From Glaciihabitans sp. (lineage in GTDB: Bacteria; Actinomycetota; Actinomycetes; Actinomycetales; Microbacteriaceae): a stretch of DNA of 46,852 nt. The number at the start of each line of letters is the position of its first letter. Position 1 is the first letter of the stretch. The notes below the pieces were generated by a model. It saw nothing but the letters and a program-made list of their open reading frames with translations, had not been told where the DNA came from and did not search any database. The position numbers were made by a program, and so were the translations under genes. Below, piece after piece: positions 1 through 11,121 of the stretch. The stretch is taken from positions 1 to 46,852 of the forward strand of contig JAODAO010000081.1 in the NCBI GenBank assembly GCA_025463465.1. The letters are read 5' to 3'.

Positions 1-173
1 GGCAGGCCGAGGTCGAGCGGGGTGATGTTGGTGTTGGGTTCGCCGCCGAAGAAGTTCGGGGCGTCCGAGAACATCTTGGTTTTGGTGTTCAGTTCGACGT
101 GCACCTCGAAGCCGAGCACGGGCTCAAACAGCTCGAGTGCCTTGTCGAAGTCCATCAGTTCTGCTGTAGCCAT
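1..173 (-). CDS. gatB: Aspartyl/glutamyl-tRNA amidotransferase subunit B (partial, N-terminus)
   Basis: Only the first 57 residues lie in the window; the gene runs off the left edge. The N-terminus contains [15 protein letters not shown], the characteristic opening of GatB, followed by the [10 protein letters not shown] stretch. GatB is the catalytic kinase/transamidase subunit that converts Glu-tRNA(Gln) or Asp-tRNA(Asn) to the amidated form, using ammonia supplied by GatA. The ATG at 173-171 shares one base with the gatA stop codon (TGATG), so translation of the two is probably coupled. The upstream genes gatA and gatC complete the operon. The family assignment is firm; the rest of the protein cannot be inspected. 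Confidence 0.95.
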   Translation of the reverse strand, partial: MATAELMDFDKALELFEPVLGFEVHVELNTKTKMFSDAPNFFGGEPNTNITPLDLGL

Positions 174-1711
174 CAGACGGCTCCCTCTGTTGCTGCGAAC
201 ATTTCGGTGGCGCCGAGATCGGGTGCCTGGCTGAGCAGGGTGTGGCCCCACTTCTCCTCGAGCATCCGCTCGAGTGTTGCGCCGAGCGTGTAGAGACGCT
301 CGTCACCTCGGGCGGGGGCCATGATCTGGATTCCGACGGGCAGGCCGTCCTCCGGTGCGAGGCCGATCGGCAGGCTCATCCCGGGGATACCAGCGAGGTT
401 CGCCGGGATCGTGGTGACGTCGCCGAGGTACATCGCCATCGGGTCGTCCAGCTTCTCCCCCAGCTTGTATGCCGTCGTCGGGGCGGACGGGCTGACAAGT
501 ACGTCGACCTGCGCGAACGCAGCGTCGAAGTCGCGCTGGATGAGGGTGCGAACCTTCTGGGCGCTGCCGTAGTACTCGTCGTAGTACCCGGCACTGAGGG
601 CGTAGGTTCCGAGGATGATGCGGCGTTTGACCTCGGCACCGAATCCGGCACCGCGGGTGGCGGCCATCACGTCCTCGACGGTGCCACCGCCCTTCGGGTT
701 GACCCGCAGGCCAAAGCGCACGGAGTCGAAGCGGGCGAGGTTGCTGGATGCTTCGGCGGGCAGGATCAGGTAGTAGGCGGCGACCGCGTACTCGAAGTTC
801 GGGGCGCTCACCTCGATGATCTCGGCTCCGGCATCCGCCATCAGCTCGAGGGACTCGTGGAAACGCTGGCTGACACCGGCCTGGAAGCCGGGGGCGTCCA
901 GCTGCTTGACCACACCAACCCGCAGCCCCTTGAGGGACTCGGCCTTGGCGCCGGCGCGGGCGGCCGCGGCGAACGACGGCCAGGCGTCCTTCAGCGAGGT
1001 CGAGTCGCGGGGGTCGTGTCCGCCGATGATGTCGTGCACGAGGGCCGAGTCAAGCACGGTGCGCGAGACGGGGCCGACCTGGTCGAGCGAGGACGCCAGC
1101 GCGATGGCGCCGTAGCGCGAGACGGAGCCGTAGGTGGGCTTGACGCCGACCGAGCCGGTGAGGGCTGCAGGCTGGCGGATCGATCCACCAGTGTCGGAAC
1201 CGAGGGCGATGGGCGCCTCGAAGGCGGACACGGCAGCCGCGGAGCCACCGCCGGATCCACCGGGGATGCGGTCGAGGTCCCACGGGTTGTGGGTGGGGCC
1301 GTATGCGGAGTGTTCGGTGGAGGAACCCATCGCGAACTCATCCATGTTGGTTTTGCCGAGCAGGACCAGGTTGGCGTTGTGCAGGCGTGTGACGACGGTT
1401 GCGTCGTAGGGGGGAATCCAGCCCTCGAGCATCTTCGACCCGGAGGTGGACGGCATGCCGATGGTGCAGAGCACGTCCTTGATAGCGATCGGCACACCGG
1501 CGAGTTCATGCAGGGTTTCCCCCGCGGCGCGTTTGGCGTCGACGGCGGCCGCTGTCTCCAGCGCCGCCGCGTTGACGTGCAGGAACGCCTTGATGTCGCC
1601 GTCGACAGCGGTGATGCGGTCGAGGTGGGCCTGGGTGGCCTCGACGGAGGAGATTTCGCCGCTGGTGAGCTTGACACTCAGCTCGGCGGCGCTCAGGTGG
1701 ATCAACGACAT
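173..1711 (-). CDS. gatA: Aspartyl/glutamyl-tRNA amidotransferase subunit A
   Basis: This 512-residue amidase-signature enzyme releases ammonia from glutamine for the GatCAB complex. The Lys-cisSer-Ser triad is visible: Lys78 in AIKDVL, Ser153 in the glycine-rich GGSGGGS segment and Ser177 in [10 protein letters not shown], with spacing as in characterised GatA proteins. The length is normal for the family. The ATG start overlaps the gatC stop codon by one base (TAATG), and the gene's own stop overlaps the gatB start. Such one-base overlaps indicate a single translationally coupled gatC-gatA-gatB transcript. Carrying gatCAB implies that the organism makes Gln-tRNA(Gln) and/or Asn-tRNA(Asn) indirectly, as is usual in Actinobacteria. 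Confidence 0.97.
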   Translation of the reverse strand: MSLIHLSAAELSVKLTSGEISSVEATQAHLDRITAVDGDIKAFLHVNAAALETAAAVDAKRAAGETLHELAGVPIAIKDVLCTIGMPSTSGSKMLEGWIPPYDATVVTRLHNANLVLLGKTNMDEFAMGSSTEHSAYGPTHNPWDLDRIPGGSGGGSAAAVSAFEAPIALGSDTGGSIRQPAALTGSVGVKPTYGSVSRYGAIALASSLDQVGPVSRTVLDSALVHDIIGGHDPRDSTSLKDAWPSFAAAARAGAKAESLKGLRVGVVKQLDAPGFQAGVSQRFHESLELMADAGAEIIEVSAPNFEYAVAAYYLILPAEASSNLARFDSVRFGLRVNPKGGGTVEDVMAATRGAGFGAEVKRRIILGTYALSAGYYDEYYGSAQKVRTLIQRDFDAAFAQVDVLVSPSAPTTAYKLGEKLDDPMAMYLGDVTTIPANLAGIPGMSLPIGLAPEDGLPVGIQIMAPARGDERLYTLGATLERMLEEKWGHTLLSQAPDLGATEMFAATEGAV

Positions 1712-2010
1712 TACTGTTCCTCTCCCAGGATCGCGCTGACGCGGAACCGGCTGCCATCGTGGTCGGGGGCCCCGGCGAGGGCCTGCTCGGTGGTGAGCGT
1801 CTCGCCCGGCACGTCAGCGCGGAACACGTTGGAGAGCGGGATGGGGTGACTGGTGGCCGGCACGTCGGGGGTGGCGACCTCGTTTACCTTGGCCACGTTC
1901 TCGAGGATGGCGCCGAGATCACCCGTGAGCTTCTCGATCTCCTCGGGTTCCAGCGCGATTCGCGACAGGCCGGCGAGGTGGCGAACCACATCGGGGGTTA
2001 TTTCAGACAT
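1711..2010 (-). CDS. gatC: Aspartyl/glutamyl-tRNA amidotransferase subunit C
   Basis: This 99-residue protein has the typical GatC opening, in which [17 protein letters not shown] forms the first helix, and it ends with a conserved FRVSAIL segment. GatC wraps around GatA and stabilises its contact with GatB. It is the first gene of the gatC-gatA-gatB operon, and its stop codon overlaps the gatA ATG. A GGAG Shine-Dalgarno sequence lies four bases before the ATG. The next upstream gene on the same strand ends elsewhere, so a promoter for the operon probably lies in the 113 bases between this gene and the membrane-protein gene at 2124-2693, but no convincing -35/-10 pair was recognised. Confidence 0.95.
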   Translation of the reverse strand: MSEITPDVVRHLAGLSRIALEPEEIEKLTGDLGAILENVAKVNEVATPDVPATSHPIPLSNVFRADVPGETLTTEQALAGAPDHDGSRFRVSAILGEEQ

Positions 2011-2123
2011 GCGACTCCGTGCGATTGATTGGCCGTAAAACGGCAGAACAGATCAGGCCCCAGTCTAATCCGGCGGGGCCGCGGGAGGTTCCGCCACAGG
2101 ACGAGCACCCGAGGCCGCGGCGT

Positions 2124-2693
2124 TCAGCGCAGGATCTCGACGAGGAGCACCCAGGCGTTGGCGACGGACCCGATGAACACCAGTAGCGTTCCGCCGGCGA
2201 TCCAGTACAGTCCGTGTGGATCCGATCCGAGCAGCATGATCGCCCCCAGCAGGAAGGGGAGGACCTGGATGCCAGCAAGGACGACCTTGGGGAGGGGCCG
2301 CCTGCCGCTGTCCCCGACCCCGGATGGTGTGCCGGTCGATGAGCCGCGGAGCGATGGCGACGAGTTGACCGCCCGCAGCATTCGCAAACTCGAGTCGACC
2401 TCCAACGCCGTAGCGGCGAGAGTGCCAATGAGGATCTCTGCCCCCAGCCAACGAAGGTCCTGGCCCGGGATGAGGACGGCCCCCGCGCTGACCACAATCA
2501 GCAGCAGGGTGGCGATCGTCGCCGCTGCCCGGGACGTCATCGCCGGAATACTGATGATCACCGCAACATTCACACTCATCGCGACGATGATGAGGCCGGC
2601 GAGCGCCGCCGCAGCCCCTCCCGTCATCACAAAGAAGTCGCTCCAGTCGTCGCGGGCAACCGTGTACACGGCTGCGCTGGTTAACGCAGCCAT
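2124..2693 (-). CDS. Hypothetical integral membrane protein, 189 aa
   Basis: The family is not recognised. The protein has about five hydrophobic segments: roughly residues 23-50, 56-76, 82-98, 137-157 and 162-187. Between the third and fourth is a polar Ser/Gly/Arg-rich loop (about 105-133) with several SS and GS pairs. The segment FFVMTGGAAAALAGLIIVAM resembles small actinobacterial membrane proteins of unknown function. The ATG is supported by GGAGG five bases upstream. The gene sits alone between gatC and the YceI pair on the same strand, with 113 and 213 bases on either side, so it is probably transcribed separately. No catalytic motif or signal peptide is visible, and no function is proposed. 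Confidence 0.75.
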   Translation of the reverse strand: MAALTSAAVYTVARDDWSDFFVMTGGAAAALAGLIIVAMSVNVAVIISIPAMTSRAAATIATLLLIVVSAGAVLIPGQDLRWLGAEILIGTLAATALEVDSSLRMLRAVNSSPSLRGSSTGTPSGVGDSGRRPLPKVVLAGIQVLPFLLGAIMLLGSDPHGLYWIAGGTLLVFIGSVANAWVLLVEILR

Positions 2694-2906
2694 GGTGACC
2701 TCCGGCGATCGTTGTCACCCGACGCTATCGACACCGGCGTGAACGGTCATCCTCTGGATTCCCCGGCGGCATTGTGCTGTCGGAGTACTGTGCTGTCGGT
2801 GCGGCGCGCTGTCGGTGGCGTTGTGTCGTCAGGGCGCCGCTGCGTAGCTGCGAAGCGCCCGGTTGGCGAGGTCACTCACCAGGTGCGCTCGTCGGGTGGC
2901 GAGCAT

Positions 2907-3614
2907 TCACCGATGCGGGCCGGCCAGGACGAGCCGGAAATCGAAAAACCCCGAATTGGCCACGGCGAGTTTCCCGCCGGTGGGCCGCTCAAGGCCGTAG
3001 TCGGCGAAGGTCACGGGGATGCTGCCGGTTACCTGCAGCCGCGGACTCCCGACGACCACCTCAAACTCGGCGACCACACCGCGGCTGACGCCGTGCGCGG
3101 TGAGGACGCCAGCCGCTGAGATGGCCTGACGCCGGGCCACCGCTGGTGGCGAGAACACGGCGGGCACCGACGTTCGGAAGGTAGCCGTGGGAAACAGTGG
3201 CGCTTGGAAAACCCGGTTCCGGATGTAGTCGTCCCTGGCGGGCAGCGAGCTGGTGAGGGCGGCAATGCCCACCGTGATCGTCACGGCGGTGACACTGGTG
3301 CCCCGCACCTCGATGGTCCCGGAGACGTCGCCGCTCTGTCCCGTGATCCACACGGCGTCCTGGCCGGCGACGGCCTCGACCCGGTATCCGGCGAACGAAC
3401 CGTCCCCCACACTCCAGCGGCCGTCGAGACCGGCGGCCGCGCCCGCGGAAATCGCGGGTGGAGAGCCGGGAGCGATCGCGGGGACCGGATCGGCGGTCGA
3501 GAGCATTTCGAAATCGTGCGGTGTTGGCACGGAGGACCCCAAAAACGCGAAGACAGCGCCGAGCACAAGGACAGCCGCCGCGCCCCAGGCCACCACGAGG
3601 ATGCGGGTGCGCAC
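2907..3614 (-). CDS. YceI-family protein with N-terminal membrane anchor (second of a tandem pair)
   Basis: The protein has 235 residues. Residues 4-27 form one hydrophobic segment that would anchor it with its domain outside the cell, followed by a Pro/Ala-rich linker. A YceI domain spans about 66-232 (WSVGDGSFAGYRV, then FPTATF, LTAHGVSR and a closing beta-rich stretch). YceI domains form an extended lipocalin-like barrel that binds isoprenoid or other amphipathic lipids; the ligand here is unknown. The start is GTG at 3614, one base after the TAA of the upstream paralogue (3616-4356), so the two are translationally coupled. The pair clearly arose by duplication but the copies have diverged strongly, which suggests different ligands or a heteromeric role. 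Confidence 0.88.
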   Translation of the reverse strand: MRTRILVVAWGAAAVLVLGAVFAFLGSSVPTPHDFEMLSTADPVPAIAPGSPPAISAGAAAGLDGRWSVGDGSFAGYRVEAVAGQDAVWITGQSGDVSGTIEVRGTSVTAVTITVGIAALTSSLPARDDYIRNRVFQAPLFPTATFRTSVPAVFSPPAVARRQAISAAGVLTAHGVSRGVVAEFEVVVGSPRLQVTGSIPVTFADYGLERPTGGKLAVANSGFFDFRLVLAGPHR

Positions 3615-3615
3615 G

Positions 3616-4356
3616 TTAGTGCTTGCTCAGGTTAAGTAGGAATTCTACGGACCCGGTGTCTTCCACCGCGACAAAACCGAGGTCGGGTGCTTCTACCCCG
3701 TAGTCGGAGAAGGTGATGGGGATGCTTCCGCTCACCTGCCCCCCGGCCGCGGTCAACACGGCATCGAGCTGCACCTGGACAGGATGTGTGACGCCGTGCA
3801 GGGTGAGGTCCCCGGGGGCGGTGAGCGACTGTGGTTGGCCGACGCTGGGGGCCCCGATGGTGACCGGCCCGGTCAACACGAACGTGGCGGTGGGAAATTT
3901 TCCCACTTCCAGGGCCGTGTCCCGGAAGTAGGCGTCGCGCGGCGGTTCTGTCGTCGCGATGGACGCGACGTCCAGTGTCAGCTCCGCCGCGGTGAGCGTA
4001 AACCCGTCGACGGTGAGTGTGCCCTCGATCTTGTCGGTTCGTCCCGTCACGGTGACGGGATCACCACGAAGCACTTCGTTGACGCGGTAACCGCCGTAGG
4101 AGTCGGCCGCCACGCTCCAGCTTCCGCTGAGCTCGTCGGGGGATGTGGTCCCGGTGCTCCCGTCAGTGGGCCCTGCCGGTGTGCTATTTGCCGATGTGGG
4201 ATCGGTCGGCACGGGCTCCAGCGTCGGTGCCGGCGCCACAACGCTGCGCAGGTAGCTGGCATACAGCGGGGGGCCAGCCAGGTAGGCGATCGCGCCCAGT
4301 GCGACCAGTACCCCAACGGTCCACAGGACGATCGTGCGTCTGCGTCGTCCAGCCAT
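3616..4356 (-). CDS. YceI-family protein with N-terminal membrane anchor (first of a tandem pair)
   Basis: The protein has 246 residues. A basic start (MAGRRRRT) precedes a hydrophobic helix at about 8-28, which fits a signal anchor with the domain outside the membrane. A Thr/Pro/Ser-rich linker (about 40-78) leads into a YceI domain (about 80-244) with WSVAADSYGGYRVNE, FPTATFVL, LTLHGVTHPVQV and ITFSDYGVEAP. The motifs are closer to the family consensus than those of the downstream copy. YceI proteins bind lipids in an extended barrel. The 233-base gap upstream separates this gene from the divergent oxygenase gene at 4590 and should contain promoters for both directions. No other export or redox gene adjoins the pair. 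Confidence 0.9.
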   Translation of the reverse strand: MAGRRRRTIVLWTVGVLVALGAIAYLAGPPLYASYLRSVVAPAPTLEPVPTDPTSANSTPAGPTDGSTGTTSPDELSGSWSVAADSYGGYRVNEVLRGDPVTVTGRTDKIEGTLTVDGFTLTAAELTLDVASIATTEPPRDAYFRDTALEVGKFPTATFVLTGPVTIGAPSVGQPQSLTAPGDLTLHGVTHPVQVQLDAVLTAAGGQVSGSIPITFSDYGVEAPDLGFVAVEDTGSVEFLLNLSKH

Positions 4357-4589
4357 CTCGTTACGCTCCCGGTCGCCGTTGGTTCAGGAATATATGAAAA
4401 TTGTGTCAGTCCCGGGGAGGCAGCGAAATGGTCCAGCGCTACAACCGCGGCTGTGATGTAACACGGCCGAAACAGGGCGCTGTCTAGAATCGGAAGCACA
4501 CTTAAGTGGAACGGACACCTCCGCTGGCGCCGCCAGGCCGAGTTCAACAGAAACCTCGAAGTGGTTGTAGCTAGTTAGTTGGAGCGACC

Positions 4590-5663
4590 ATGTCTATAGC
4601 TGTCCCCGTCCAGAACCCCTCCCCCTCCCCCTTCACTGTCCCGGCCGTTGATATCTCGGCATGGGTGGGCGACGGATCCACCGAGGAGCGCGCGGCCGTT
4701 ATCGCGGCCATCGATACCGCCTGCCGTGAGGTCGGGTTCATCCAAATCCTCGGCCACGGTATCCCCCGGGCCGTCCTCGATGGCCTTGCCGGGGCGATGG
4801 ACGACTTTTTCGGCCAGGACCTCGAGACCAAAAAGACCGCGATAGCCCCGAAGGGTTCCAACCGTGGGTACACCCCGCCCAAGGCGGAGTCCCTCAGCCT
4901 CAGTCTCGGGGTGGAGGCGGCATCCCGGATGAACGATTTCTTCGAGGCGTTCAACGTCGGTGCCGCCGCCTCGGATTTTCCGCAGTTGGAGCTCAGCCCA
5001 AAAACCTACGCCGAGAACCTGTGGCCGGATGTACCCGGTTACCGGGAGGCGATCGACGCCTACTTCGCCGAGGCCGGACGGGTGGCCCGCACCCTGATGC
5101 GCGTTTTCGCCGCCGCCCTCGACCTGGAGCCGGACTTCTTCGACGGCTACGCCGACCACTCGATCGATGTGCTGCGGATGAACAACTACGCCCTGCCGCC
5201 CGGGACAGTTGACCTCGACGGTGACCTCACCGGTATGGGCGAGCACACCGACTTCGGAATTGTCACCGTGCTCTGGGCCGACCAGGTCAAGGGCCTGCAG
5301 GTGCTCGGTGCTGACGGGTCCTGGAACGACGTCTCCCCCGCCGACGACGCGCTGCTGGTCAACCTGGGCGACCTCACGGCGCGCTGGACGAACGAGCGGT
5401 GGATGTCTACCCTGCACCGGGTGAAGCCCCCGATCATCAATGGCACCATCGAACGACGCCGCTCCGCCGCGTACTTCCACGACGGCAACGCCGACGCCGT
5501 GATCACCGCTATAGCGTCCTGTGTTGCAGACGGTGAGGAGCCGCTGTTCGCGCCGATCACGGTGGATGAGCACATCTCGCAGAAGCTAGCCGGATCGCGT
5601 GCCGGCAAAAGCAATACGGCAGCCACACGGGATGCCGCGCGCGTGCTGGCGGCGAAAAAGTAG
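4590..5663 (+). CDS. 2-oxoglutarate/Fe(II)-dependent oxygenase, isopenicillin N synthase-like
   Basis: The protein has 357 residues with the two-part layout of this family: an N-terminal DIOX_N region (PAVDISAW, then GFIQILGHGIP) and a C-terminal double-stranded beta-helix. The iron ligands are visible as His219 and Asp221 in GEHTDFG and His276 in STLHRV. Arg290 and Ser292 form the RxS pair that binds the 2-oxoglutarate carboxylate. All key residues are present, so it should be active. Relatives include isopenicillin N synthase, ethylene-forming enzyme and many hydroxylases; the substrate cannot be inferred. A GGAG Shine-Dalgarno sequence lies six bases before the ATG. The gene is a single transcription unit between opposite-strand genes, with no biosynthetic partners nearby. 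Confidence 0.9.
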   Translation: MSIAVPVQNPSPSPFTVPAVDISAWVGDGSTEERAAVIAAIDTACREVGFIQILGHGIPRAVLDGLAGAMDDFFGQDLETKKTAIAPKGSNRGYTPPKAESLSLSLGVEAASRMNDFFEAFNVGAAASDFPQLELSPKTYAENLWPDVPGYREAIDAYFAEAGRVARTLMRVFAAALDLEPDFFDGYADHSIDVLRMNNYALPPGTVDLDGDLTGMGEHTDFGIVTVLWADQVKGLQVLGADGSWNDVSPADDALLVNLGDLTARWTNERWMSTLHRVKPPIINGTIERRRSAAYFHDGNADAVITAIASCVADGEEPLFAPITVDEHISQKLAGSRAGKSNTAATRDAARVLAAKK

Positions 5664-5698
5664 CGGGACCGGGCGGAGCCGGGCGGGTCTGACGTCGG

Positions 5699-7150
5699 TT
5701 ATCTCACCAGCGCGAGGGTTTTTGTCTCGTCGCTGGTTGAGCCGTCGGTGACCAGCTCGGCCTGCCCGATTCCCACCAGTGCGAGGTTGCGCACGGACTC
5801 GCTGCCCACGTCGAAGTATCCGTTGTGCCCAATGGCCGCCGACAGGTCATCGTCGGTGATGGCGTCGATGCCGCCGTTGATGTCCATGGTCTTCGCGCCG
5901 AACTGGCTCGAACCGGGGTCGCTGCCGAAGTAGGCGGTGTGGGCCACCGGGTCCCAGGCCGCCTCCCCCACAAACACGTTGCCGCCCCGCACCGAGAGGT
6001 CGTCGACCGACGTCGCGGGGCTGCCGGGGGAACCGAGCACCGTGAGTGCGTCGATGTTGAGCTCGTAATCGGCGAGGGCCATCATCGCCGTTGTTGATCC
6101 GTAGGAGTGGGCGATGATCGAGATGTATGGCTCGGCCCCTGACCTCTCCGACTGGAGTCCTTGGATGACCGTGGCAAGGGCTCCCTCTCCCTTCGCGGCG
6201 AGCTCAAGGGAGCCGATGTTGGTGAGGTCGGGGGTCTCGTATCCCATCCAGGCGACAACCGCGACGGTTTTGTCGCTGAAGGTGCGGTCACGTCCTGCGA
6301 GCAATTGCAGCCACCGGGCCTGTTCGGTGTAGATGCCCTCGGCGGCTTCTGTCCAGTCGAACATCTGCCCGTCCACGGTGAAAAACATCCCGGGAACCAG
6401 GTAGGTGACAAAGTCGGCGCTGGCCAGGTCGCCGAGGACTACAGCGGCGCGACCCTGGTCAACGTCGTCGACCGATAGGAGACTTCGTTGCGGGCCGCCC
6501 TCGGTTTCGACCAGGGCGGCGGATACCTCGGCGAGCAGGTGCGCCTGATGGCGGGACTCGCTGACAACGGTGGGAGTGGTCGACGTGTTGACGGTAGCGT
6601 CGAGGGCGGCGGCGGCTGACGTCAGCCAATTGCGGTTGGCAGCGTTGCGAGTTTCCACCGGGATGCCGTCGAGGTTGCCGATCAGCTGGGCTGCACCCGT
6701 ACGCAGGGAGGAGCGTTCCGCCTGCCCGAGCGACTGCCACCACCCGGTCACCTCACGCCCGGCCGGCGGGTCAGCCAGAAGTGTGTTTATGGCATCGGGA
6801 TTGGCGATGACGAACCGGCTGAGGTCGGCGCCCCCGAGCATACCGAGCTGCTGAAGCAGGGGTGTTCCGCTCATTGACGCCAGTTCTGATCGGGAGAGCT
6901 GCGCGACGCTGGAGGTGGCCGACAGTGCGCTGGGCACCTGGGCGGCGTTGATGATCGTGGGGGCCAGGAACGAAACAGCCGCCGGCATGGTTTGCAACAT
7001 CGCCTTGCCGGGCAGCGTCGAGGAGACCTGCGTGTCCTGGCCACCGAGCGGACTCGCGACGATCGAGGCCTCGGAACCGGAGCTTGTGAACGATTCCCGA
7101 GCGGGATTCAGCGTGGTGAAGACAAGGACGGCGGTGAGGTCGAACATCAC
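5699..7150 (-). CDS. DUF1023-type alpha/beta hydrolase
   Basis: The protein has 483 residues. The region around 130-180 carries the WWQSLGQAERSSL pattern that precedes the hydrolase domain in actinobacterial DUF1023 proteins. The hydrolase domain (about 210-430) contains the nucleophile elbow AHSYGS, with Ser349 as the predicted nucleophile, and a downstream strand ending in GSPGSPAT, both typical of DUF1023 members. An Asp and a His in the C-terminal third probably complete the triad. These enzymes are widespread in Actinobacteria and their substrates are largely unknown. The start could be GTG at 7150 or the adjacent ATG at 7147; a GAGGGG sequence about nine bases upstream serves either. 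The N-terminus is only mildly hydrophobic, so export is uncertain. Confidence 0.85.
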   Translation of the reverse strand: MMFDLTAVLVFTTLNPARESFTSSGSEASIVASPLGGQDTQVSSTLPGKAMLQTMPAAVSFLAPTIINAAQVPSALSATSSVAQLSRSELASMSGTPLLQQLGMLGGADLSRFVIANPDAINTLLADPPAGREVTGWWQSLGQAERSSLRTGAAQLIGNLDGIPVETRNAANRNWLTSAAAALDATVNTSTTPTVVSESRHQAHLLAEVSAALVETEGGPQRSLLSVDDVDQGRAAVVLGDLASADFVTYLVPGMFFTVDGQMFDWTEAAEGIYTEQARWLQLLAGRDRTFSDKTVAVVAWMGYETPDLTNIGSLELAAKGEGALATVIQGLQSERSGAEPYISIIAHSYGSTTAMMALADYELNIDALTVLGSPGSPATSVDDLSVRGGNVFVGEAAWDPVAHTAYFGSDPGSSQFGAKTMDINGGIDAITDDDLSAAIGHNGYFDVGSESVRNLALVGIGQAELVTDGSTSDETKTLALVR

Positions 7151-7420
7151 GACCGGACCGTCCCCTCACACAATCTCACCATCGTATTCGCCCCGAGGAC
7201 GGATGTTGCGCATCCCGATTCTAGGGGCGCGGATAGTACGAAAACGAGAATTCCACGTTAAATTTGGGTTACAGAACGCCGTGATTCCGCCGTTTATCCC
7301 GAATATTCGGGGTACATTGTTCCCCAACCGGTGTACGTGGGATTAAAGGCACACGGTGAGATCAGCCCCGGTCTACAGATTTGTCTGTGCACCCCATGCT
7401 GGCCGGACCAATAAGACCCG
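7151..7420. other. Intergenic region between ligA and the DUF1023 hydrolase
   Basis: This is 270 bases without a gene, noticeably more AT-rich than its surroundings from about 7195 to 7345. It lies downstream of ligA and upstream of the hydrolase gene, so it should hold the ligA terminator and the hydrolase promoter. The only clear structure is the 14-base palindrome at 7298-7311. No strong terminator hairpin with a T tract was found. Confidence 0.5.
7298..7311. repeat. Perfect 14-bp palindrome
   Basis: The sequence cccgaatattcggg reads the same on both strands. It lies about 140 bases upstream of the DUF1023 hydrolase start in an AT-rich intergenic stretch. It could be an operator for a dimeric regulator, but no second copy or adjoining regulator gene is seen, so this is only a suggestion. 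Confidence 0.4.
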
Positions 7421-9868
<2,448 letters not shown>

Positions 9869-9921
9869 TTAGGAGGGACCACCGACCAGACCTCTCCCCG
9901 TTCGGGTGATCCGTGGAGAAC

Positions 9922-11058
9922 TCAGGCGGGGGTCGATGCCCCAACGGGAACGGCACTCACGGTGCGGTCGATCGTGCACTGGCCAAGCACCCGGGTTCCG
10001 ACGTAGACCACGGCGGTCTGGCCGGGGGCCACACCGTTCAGCGGCACGTTGGGCACGATAACAAGCTCGGTGTCGGTCATCCGCGCTACGGCGGGCACCG
10101 GGTCAGCGTGGGCGCGGATCTGCACCTCGCAGTCGAAGGCGTCGGACGGCGACTCGATGATGCCGGAGCGAACGGGGTCGAGTCCGGCCCAGCTCACCTT
10201 GATGCCGCCGATTTCGGCGATGTCGAGGGCCTCCTTCGGGCCAACGACCACGGTGTTGTCTTTCGGGCGCACCTCGAGCACAAAGCGCGGGCGGCCGTCG
10301 GGGGAAGGCACCCCGAGGTGCAGGCCCTTGCGCTGGCCGACGGTGAACGCGTGGGCGCCCTCGTGGGAACCGATCACGGAGCCGTCTCGCTCGAGGATCT
10401 GGCCCTTCTCAGCGCCGACCCGCTCGGCGAGCCAGCCGCGGGTGTCGCCGTCGGGGATGAAGCAGATGTCGTGGGAGTCGGGCTTGGAAGCGACGCTGAA
10501 ACCACGCTCAGCCGCTTCGGCGCGCACCTCGGCCTTGGAGGGCGTCGCACCGAGCGGGAACATGCTGTGGTTGATCTGCTCGGTGGTGAGCACACCGAGG
10601 ACGTACGACTGGTCTTTGGCCCAGGCCGCCGCGCGGTGCAGTTCTTTGTTGCCGTTGGGGTCGGTGACGATGTTGGCGTAGTGCCCGGTGGCTACGGCGT
10701 CGAAGCCGAGGGCGATGGCCTTCTCGAGCAGCGCGGCAAACTTGATGCGCTCGTTGCAGCGCATACACGGGTTGGGAGTTCGCCCGGCCGAGTACTCGGA
10801 GACGAAGTCATCCACCACGTCCTGCTTAAAACGCTCGGAGAAATCCCAGACGTAGTAGGGGATGCCGATGATGTTGGCAGCCCGCTGGGCGTCCATCGAG
10901 TCTTCGATGGTGCAGCAGCCGCGGGAGCCAGTGCGCAGGGTACCCGGCATTCGGCTGAGGGCGAGATGAACACCGACCACATCATGTCCGGCGTCGACGG
11001 CTCGAGCCGCCGCCACCGCGGAATCGACGCCACCACTCATTGCTGCAAGAACACGCAT
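9922..11058 (-). CDS. mnmA: tRNA-specific 2-thiouridylase MnmA
   Basis: The chosen ATG at 11058 gives 378 residues and puts the PP-loop motif SGGVDS at residues 8-13, its usual place. An upstream in-frame extension of 16 residues has no family support and was rejected. The catalytic cysteines are visible as Cys98 in TPNPCMRCN and Cys199 in HDICFI, which exchange the persulfide sulfur. MnmA adenylates and thiolates U34 of the Lys, Glu and Gln tRNAs, accurate reading of which requires 2-thiouridine. The gene lies 63 bases after the cysteine desulfurase gene, the natural source of its sulfur, and 62 bases before ligA; this order is common in Actinobacteria. Confidence 0.97.
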   Translation of the reverse strand: MRVLAAMSGGVDSAVAAARAVDAGHDVVGVHLALSRMPGTLRTGSRGCCTIEDSMDAQRAANIIGIPYYVWDFSERFKQDVVDDFVSEYSAGRTPNPCMRCNERIKFAALLEKAIALGFDAVATGHYANIVTDPNGNKELHRAAAWAKDQSYVLGVLTTEQINHSMFPLGATPSKAEVRAEAAERGFSVASKPDSHDICFIPDGDTRGWLAERVGAEKGQILERDGSVIGSHEGAHAFTVGQRKGLHLGVPSPDGRPRFVLEVRPKDNTVVVGPKEALDIAEIGGIKVSWAGLDPVRSGIIESPSDAFDCEVQIRAHADPVPAVARMTDTELVIVPNVPLNGVAPGQTAVVYVGTRVLGQCTIDRTVSAVPVGASTPA

Positions 11059-11121
11059 GGGTTCCAGTGTACGCGCCGGGCGCTCACCCGCGCCGGGAAG
11101 CGTCACCGCGAGCGGATCCGT

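Noticed and set aside
242-1849. Long plus-strand open frame opposite gatA and gatC
   Set aside because: It is antisense to clear genes and its Gly/Val/Arg-rich translation has no recognisable domain; such frames are common in high-GC DNA.
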